The notes under the pieces: generated by a model | Seen by the model: the letters and a program-made list of their open reading frames with translations, nothing else | Databases searched by the model: none | Told to the model about the DNA's origin: nothing | Assembly (NCBI GenBank): GCA_014607495.2 | Contig: CP053150.1 | Location: 14,032,495 to 14,096,494 of the forward strand | Direction: 5' to 3' | Source of the DNA: Carposina sasakii | Taxonomy: Eukaryota > Arthropoda > Insecta > Lepidoptera > Carposinidae | Length of the DNA: 64,000 bases | Made by a program: the position numbers and the translations under genes | Shown here: piece by piece, positions 58,562 to 64,000 of the stretch | How the letters are laid out: each line of letters begins with the position of its first letter | Position numbering within the stretch: the stretch's first letter is position 1

Positions 58562-58800
58562 CTTTCTTTCTTTTTTTTATACACAATACATTAACCTAGT
58601 CCCACACTAAGATCCCTAAGGTCTTGTGTCGTGGGTACTAAGCAACGGTATATAAATACATAGATAAGTATATAAACATCCATGACTCGGAAACAAACAT
58701 CGATATTCATCATATCAATGTTTGCACCTACCGGGATTCGAACCCAGGACCTATGGCGCTGCAGGCAGGGCCACTACCAACTACACCAATCTTCTCGGTC
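58512..58800 (-). mobile_element. tRNA-derived SINE with long poly(A)
   Basis: On the minus strand the head contains TGGTGTAGTTGGTAG (A-box type, 58774-58788) and, 29 bp later, GGTTCGAATCCC (B box, 58733-58744): the spacing of a tRNA-derived Pol III promoter. The body (AGGGATCTTAGTGTGGGACT) is typical of lepidopteran SINEs. It ends in a pure A-run of about 50 (T-run at 58513-58560), plus a mixed GAAA stretch. The long tail suggests a young insertion. No target duplication was resolved because both sides are repetitive. Confidence 0.85.
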
Positions 58801-58960
58801 GCGGATTACTGAACGCGACGCGGGTGCGGATTGTTCGCGCTGTATAGGTCCGTGGTCACAGAGCGCGGTTACTGAACGCGACGCGGGCGCGGTTAGTTCG
58901 CGCTGTAGAAGTCTGGCGAAGTGCAGCAAGGGTCCCGGGGCAGGCGGCCCCGGGGCAAGG
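58801..58960. repeat. GC-rich direct repeat
   Basis: Two units of about 63 bp share CGGTTACTGAACGCGACGCG or CGGATTACTGAACGCGACGC and GTTCGCGCTGTA. They are followed by CCCGGGGCAGGCGGCCCCGG, which can form a stem. Very CpG-rich for this window. Function unknown. Confidence 0.6.
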
Positions 58961-59849
58961 CCTTATAATTCCGTTCTTCACTCTGGCTGAGTAGCCAACG
59001 GAATGCTTTTCTTTTTCCCGTTTGTATGGCTTATATGCGAATTTTTCTCTCCATTTTCAAATTCTTGAATTCTAAATGAATTTTCTTTTTTCTTCATGAA
59101 GTTTTGTAAAGATTTGAGTGTACGAAAAGAGAAATATAATGAAAAAGTGACATGACAAGGACTTGTCAAAAGGATGACTTTTCGTTTCAAAATAGGCCAA
59201 TTTCTGTGTTTTCGCTTGAATTAGTTGGATAACTTGTGATTTAAATATAAAATCAAAAGGGAAACTGTATAATATTATGTATCTGAAAAGCGCATCCTCG
59301 ATGAATGATCAGGTGATGAGATAAAGTGAAAATGAAATATGTTGTGATAAACTAAGAAGTCCCTTAAACTTCTCGGATTGAGCTCCTAGGGCTTCTATAA
59401 GGTCCTCAAGGTTAGTAAATCCTACAACATAAATCCTCTTTTTTCAATCTAAACTCAAACAAAATTTGTCAAAAAAATTGCAAACTTGTTAAAAATATTT
59501 GGACAGTACGGGGAGTACATACTTATGTCTTAATTTTTTTTTATGGCCTCATAACATGTGTCGGGCACAATAATTCCGTCAATGTCACGTAGAGAGGAAA
59601 AATCACGCTGGAGATTGGTCGGTAAATAATAATATTATAGACTTTAAAAACAGGTGTCCTGTTGTAATACATATAAAGGACTGTACCTAAAACAAGGAAA
59701 ACACTACACTTATGTTACAGATCGACATATTACACAAACTACTTTTGTTAACATTAATAATAAACACGTATCAATACCTATACAGTTACATACATACATA
59801 TAAATATATGACGTGTGTGTAAACTTTGTATGTCAAAGTTTTGACAGTG

Positions 59850-60042
59850 AATCGATTTTCGAAGAACTATTGTATACTAGTGGACTAGTATACTAGTTCT
59901 CAGCGATATATTGTGACAGGTCCCACTTAACATATAGGCTACTTTATATCCCGGATAATTCCGACATTTTGTTTTTTCTGCATTCCACGCGGACGGAGTT
60001 GCGGGCGTCCTCTAGTATACAATAGTTCTTCGAAAATCGATT
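59850..60042. repeat. perfect 31-bp palindromic arms around a Helitron 3' end
   Basis: 59850-59880 and 60012-60042 are exact reverse complements (31/31). The enclosed segment from about 59906 to CTAG at 60012-60015 is the 3' part of the 12310-12609 Helitron family, including GATAATTCCGACATTTTG and the GCGGACGGAGTTGCGGGCG hairpin region. The Helitron 5' end is absent. Confidence 0.85.
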
Positions 60043-60374
60043 TAAAATTTCCAAAGCAAATACAATAATAAAAATCGATTTTTTGAGTACATCCCTAAAT
60101 GTTTTTTTTTATCTATTCATCGAAAAGGCATAGGAACCAAGTATCTATACATACTAATGCAGTTCAGTAGTCTCATGGACGAATTTCATGAATGTTGACA
60201 ATGATGATTGGAATCATCAAAACATCATCGGATATTACTAGGTAAAAATAAGGCAAATGTTTAGTTAAACAACTTACATGCATGCCAAAATCAAGGCCGG
60301 CGGCGGCGCGGCGGGAAGGATTTGAATGACCTTTGCCTATCCTGTGCTGTGTGGATAAATGAAAAAAAGGGATT

Positions 60375-60652
60375 CGATTCGGCGGGAAAAGCTGGATGGG
60401 AACGGGTGTAATTTTTTTGTGAAAATAAAAATTTATTTGTAAATAGCTTGCATGTGTCCGTAAAGTGATGTTTTATGGTAGATAAGTTATATTTTGTTTA
60501 CTTGTGATGTAAATCTAGTGCGTGTGCATGGTTCTATATGCAGGTAAGCTTAGTAAAACTTTATCCGGGATAGCAATCTCTTCATGGGCTCATGTAAGTG
60601 GTTTCTGCAATTATTTTACGTTTTAACTAATTTTACATTCGTTGTTGAGGAT
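60375..60652 (+). mobile_element. SINE-like retroposon, cut by a copia insertion
   Basis: It begins GATTCGGCGGGAAAAGCTGG and follows the 27148 and 55407 copies as far as GTTGAGGAT, where the copia LTR begins. The missing 3' part should lie beyond the right edge of the window, on the other side of the retrotransposon. Confidence 0.8.
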
Positions 60653-60823
60653 TGTTAGTACAATGAATAACAATAATATAACCGTCTCAAAACATTTATT
60701 GTTTTCTGTAAAAAACTCAAATAAATATATTTGTTCAAGTGACAAATTGACACACAAAGGAACATGCCACAAAAAAAACATTTTGAATTTATAAAACCTA
60801 AGTGATTGTAAGAGGTTTTAACA
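60653..60823 (-). repeat. 3' LTR of Ty1/copia element (171 bp)
   Basis: On the minus strand it runs TGTTAAAACC...GTACTAACA, with TG/CA ends and a short inverted repeat. A purine-rich tract AGAGTAAGGGGCAG lies just upstream. It contains AATAAA for polyadenylation. The 5' LTR lies outside the window, so LTR identity and age cannot be estimated. Confidence 0.8.
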
Positions 60824-60925
60824 CTGCCCCTTACTCTAGCAAACTATGTACTGAGACTCTGAAAGAGCTACAAGCATAATGCGAGAGTACAGTATCTTAG
60901 TGACCGAATAAACAAAAGTATATTA

Positions 60926-63900
60926 TTAAATTAAACATAAGCACTTAACAAAATATTTGTGTTTTACTTTGGGTAAAGCTTTTGTAAACAGGTCTGCCTC
61001 TAACTCAGAAGAAGGCTTATAATCTAAACGAATTAGTTTCCGATCAACACATTCTCGTATGAAGTGATGATGTACGTCTATGTGTTTAGTTCTACGAAAA
61101 CATTCATTTTCCACCATTTTTAATGTACTACGATTATCATTGTAAATGGTGATGACCTTTGAATTTAATGGATTCATAAAATTTAGTTCCTGCAAAAAAT
61201 TGCGAATAAATTTCGCCTCCTTTACAGCATTGCCAAGGGCGTAGTATTCGGCTTCTGTACTAGAACAGGCGACATTTTGTTGTTTGTGGCTATGCCAGTT
61301 TATAATTGAATCACCGAACCTACTTACAAAACCAGAATAAGATTTTCTATCACAAGTATCCCCCGCCCAATCTGCGTCGGATGAAATAATGACTTCATTA
61401 CTTCCTCTTTTAAAATTGAGTCCGTAGTCAGTTGTACCCGAAAGATACCGCAGAACTCGTTTAGCAGCGATCCAGTGTGACTCATTATAACAGGTGTTGT
61501 ATTGACTGAGTTTACTGCACGCAAACGCTATATCTGGACGAGTGCAAACAGCGAGATACATCAAGCTTCCTATTAATTCTTGATATGGGAACCTTGGATC
61601 TATGGTATCTGCTTTTGGAACGTTAAAATTAACTTCCATTGGAGTCGCTATGCTATAACAATCGTTCATACCAAACTTGACTAAAGATTTCTCACATATT
61701 CAGATTGACTTAGCTTCAAAGTGCCTTGCTTTCGGTTCCTTTCCACCTTCATACCTAAGGCTTGTTTTACAGGTCCAAGTATTTTTATTTGGAAGTTGGA
61801 ACTTAGCAATTTGTAAAGCTGTTTCTTTTCATGTTCATTAGAACTGAATATGAAGAAGTCGTCTACATATAAGGCTATAATGACCTTATTTTTGGTATAA
61901 ACACATTTCTCCGTTTTAATTTGTGTGAAGCCATTGCTAACTAAAACTTTATGTACTTTTTCATTCCAAGCTCTACTGGCTTGTTTGAGTCCATATAAGC
62001 TCTTTTTTAGTAAACAGACTTTGGTTTGCGCCTCAATTGCAAAACCAGTAGGTTGTTCCATGTAAATGCGCTCAGTAAGGTCTCCATTAAGGAAAGCTGT
62101 ATTAACGTCAACATGTTCAATGTCCATGTCATTTTCTACACCTATTGCCAAAAGTAAACGTAAGGTACAATGTCTAACGACAGGTGCAAAGGTTTCTTCA
62201 AATTCAACACCATATTGTTGGGTAAAGCCCTTTGCAACTAAACGAGCTTTAAATTTTTCAAAGTTACCACTAGGATCAACTTTTTCTTTGAAAACCCATT
62301 TGCATTTAATTACGTTACTATCTTTTGGTCGATCTACAAGTTTCCAGACTCCATGTGATATGAGGGAATTATATTCTTCCTGCATAGCCTGTAACCAATC
62401 GTTACTTTTCTCAGACTTCATAGCTTGATTGTACGTTCGAGGTTCGTTCCGTCCCATTAAGCCTACTTCAGTGAAATAGTTCATTTCATAATCATCAAAT
62501 CGTATGGGAGGACAGCGCGTACGTACAGGTCTAGAGTGTTCAGCTACCTCTAAGTCTGTACTACTATTACTTAATCTATGGTCTGACATAGAACTCATTG
62601 GTGCATACTCTATACATTGAGAAACTGGAATATTATTCAATAGTGAATCAGGAGCACCTTGTTCATCAAATGGTATCATTTCATGAATTATAGGTTCATT
62701 AATAATGGGATCCTGAATTTCAGAATGAATAGATAAAGTATCTCTTGTAGTGTATTCATCGACGGTAATATCAGGTTCAATAACAATCGGCCGAGGGGCG
62801 TTCGCATTACATTTTGAAACTTCAATAGCATTGCTCGAATTATTTGAATTGTCATTCGACTCACTTGTTTTAAATTGAATACCTCTGATAGTTTCTATAA
62901 ACTCAATTGAACGAGCTTTTATCATTTTTCTGCCATCAGTTGGATCACCAAGTCTATAACCTTTCGAATGATCACAATATCCTAACATGATGTAAGGTTT
63001 TGATTTGGGATCAAGCTTTGTACGTTGACATTGCGGAGTGAGGGCGTATGCTGTACAACCAAAGACTCTAAGGTGACTAAGGTTTACTTTACAACCAGTC
63101 CAGAGTTCTTCAGGAGTAGCACCTTTTAAAGCAGTAGTTGGACTACGGTTCTTTAAATAGCAAGCAGTATTGGCTGCTTCAGCCCAATATTTTCTTCCTA
63201 AACCAGCGTCTTGCAACATTGCTCTAGCTTTTTCCATTAAAGTTCTGTTTAGACGTTCACTTACGCCATTTTGTTGGGGTGTATGTGGAACAGTGGTTTC
63301 GTGGATGATACCGCAATGCTTAAAATAATTAGCGAAACCTTTGTTACAATATTCTGTGCCGTTATCACTTCTAACACGCTTGATCTTAAGATCGGTTTGA
63401 TTTTCAACAATATTTTTGAATTCGATAAAAGTATTCAAAACAGTAGTTTGATCTTTGCGATCTAGAAAATAAATAAACGATTTTCGCGTAAAATCATCAG
63501 TGAAAGTGATAAAATAACGACTACCACTCCAACTATTGACAGACATGGGTCCACAAATATCGGTATGGATTAAATCCAATTTTGTCACGCTTCTATGAGC
63601 CTGTCCATGGGGAAAAGATTTACTCTTTTGTTTTCCTTCAATGCACGGAGAACAAGAATTCAGTTTTCCATTTGGAAAATTAATACCGCGGGCTAAAGAA
63701 TCACGAAGGGTTAACATACCTTTAAAACTTAAATGTCCTAGGCGACGATGCCAAAGCTCCAACAAATCAGTGCTGGATACAAAAGCTTTACCTTCAGTTG
63801 ATGTCTTATGCTCATGGTCGTTTAATAAAGTTGAGTTACATTCCTCTTTTTGATCAATTTTATATATACCGCCCACATTGGTAGCTTGCAGCTCACAGAA

Positions 63901-63999
63901 ATCAGTAACGGACACACTATCCCTCCTGTAAACATTACATTTATTAATATCAAATACTAAAACGTAACCTTTTGCTGCCACTTTACTTACAGACAAAAG
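60926..63999 (-). pseudogene. Ty1/copia retrotransposon pol (partial, one frameshift)
   Basis: Domains in order on the minus strand: GAG-pre-integrase (LWHRRLGHLSFKGM, then CSPCIEGKQ); integrase core with HTDICGP, SDNGTEY and NGVSERLNRT carrying its D, D and E; the integrase C-terminal region; reverse transcriptase (KARLVAKGFTQQ, VNTAFLNGDL, SLYGLKQASRAW and the catalytic YVDD); and RNase H (SSDADWAGD, SSTEAEYYAL, YNDNRS). A single-base frame change at about 61685-61695 separates reverse transcriptase from RNase H; the frames are otherwise open. Protease, gag and the 5' LTR are outside the window. Translation of the full polyprotein is prevented by the shift unless it is a sequencing error. 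Confidence 0.92.
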
Positions 64000-64000
64000 A

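Noticed and set aside
58230..58610. 126-codon frame through the minisatellite, ending in poly-Phe
   Set aside because: The repeat units lack stops and the end is the SINE poly(A) tail read in reverse.

Overview
This is eukaryotic nuclear DNA, AT-rich and intron-containing, most likely from a moth or butterfly. The evidence is the repeat content: several Helitrons with A/T target flanks and CTAG 3' ends preceded by a GC-rich hairpin, a tRNA-derived SINE, RTE LINE fragments (including the common lepidopteran RTE C-terminus), and many short TIR elements starting TACAGGGTG. No bacterial genes, operons or CRISPR arrays are present. Host genes occupy little of the window; most of it is layered mobile DNA.

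Host genes. (1) 5.6-11.3 kb, plus strand: a four-exon trypsin-fold serine protease homologue (266 aa) in which the catalytic Ser is Ala and the zymogen cleavage site is absent. (2) 22.7-23.1 kb, minus strand: the first coding exon (116 aa) of a type II membrane protein with a coiled-coil stalk; its later exons were not found. (3) 39.4-51.45 kb, plus strand: a TNF-family ligand (Eiger-like), 336 aa in five coding exons, with a type II membrane anchor, a stalk and a complete TNF homology domain. Its 9.7-kb fourth intron is loaded with transposons. (4) 54.2-55.3 kb, minus strand: an intact two-exon HARBI1-like gene (347 aa) whose first catalytic Asp is Gly.

Mobile DNA by region. 0-2 kb: LINE and Helitron fragments, a 633-bp PIF/Harbinger element with TAA target duplication, and a MITE. 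7-11 kb (protease introns): a microsatellite, a 105-bp near-perfect inverted repeat, an RTE remnant and MITEs. 11.5-18 kb: four Helitrons, a 711-bp element with palindromic subterminal repeats, and a 1,229-bp pogo/Tigger-like element encoding only a spliced DNA-binding domain. 24-30 kb: a Helitron interrupted by a LINE, then a nest (MITE containing a retroposon and a Tigger element, the Tigger containing an RTE LINE). 32-38 kb: an inverted duplication, a chimeric Helitron, RTE pieces and MITEs. 41-50 kb (TNF intron): a LINE, a LINE/SINE tail, the second palindrome-rich element and two Helitrons, the last ending 30 bp before the TNF-domain exon. 54-64 kb: the HARBI1-like gene, a LINE RNase H fragment, a SINE, a palindrome around a Helitron end, and a Ty1/copia retrotransposon that runs off the right edge.

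The most unusual items are four tiny insertions (21-34 bp) sharing the core GAGATACCAAATCCCTG and each flanked by a 7-8 bp direct repeat, the possible supply of a splice branch point by a Helitron end in the TNF gene, and the stand-alone DNA-binding ORF of the pogo-like element. No single multi-gene system is visible. All calls rest on reading the sequence; no database search was run.
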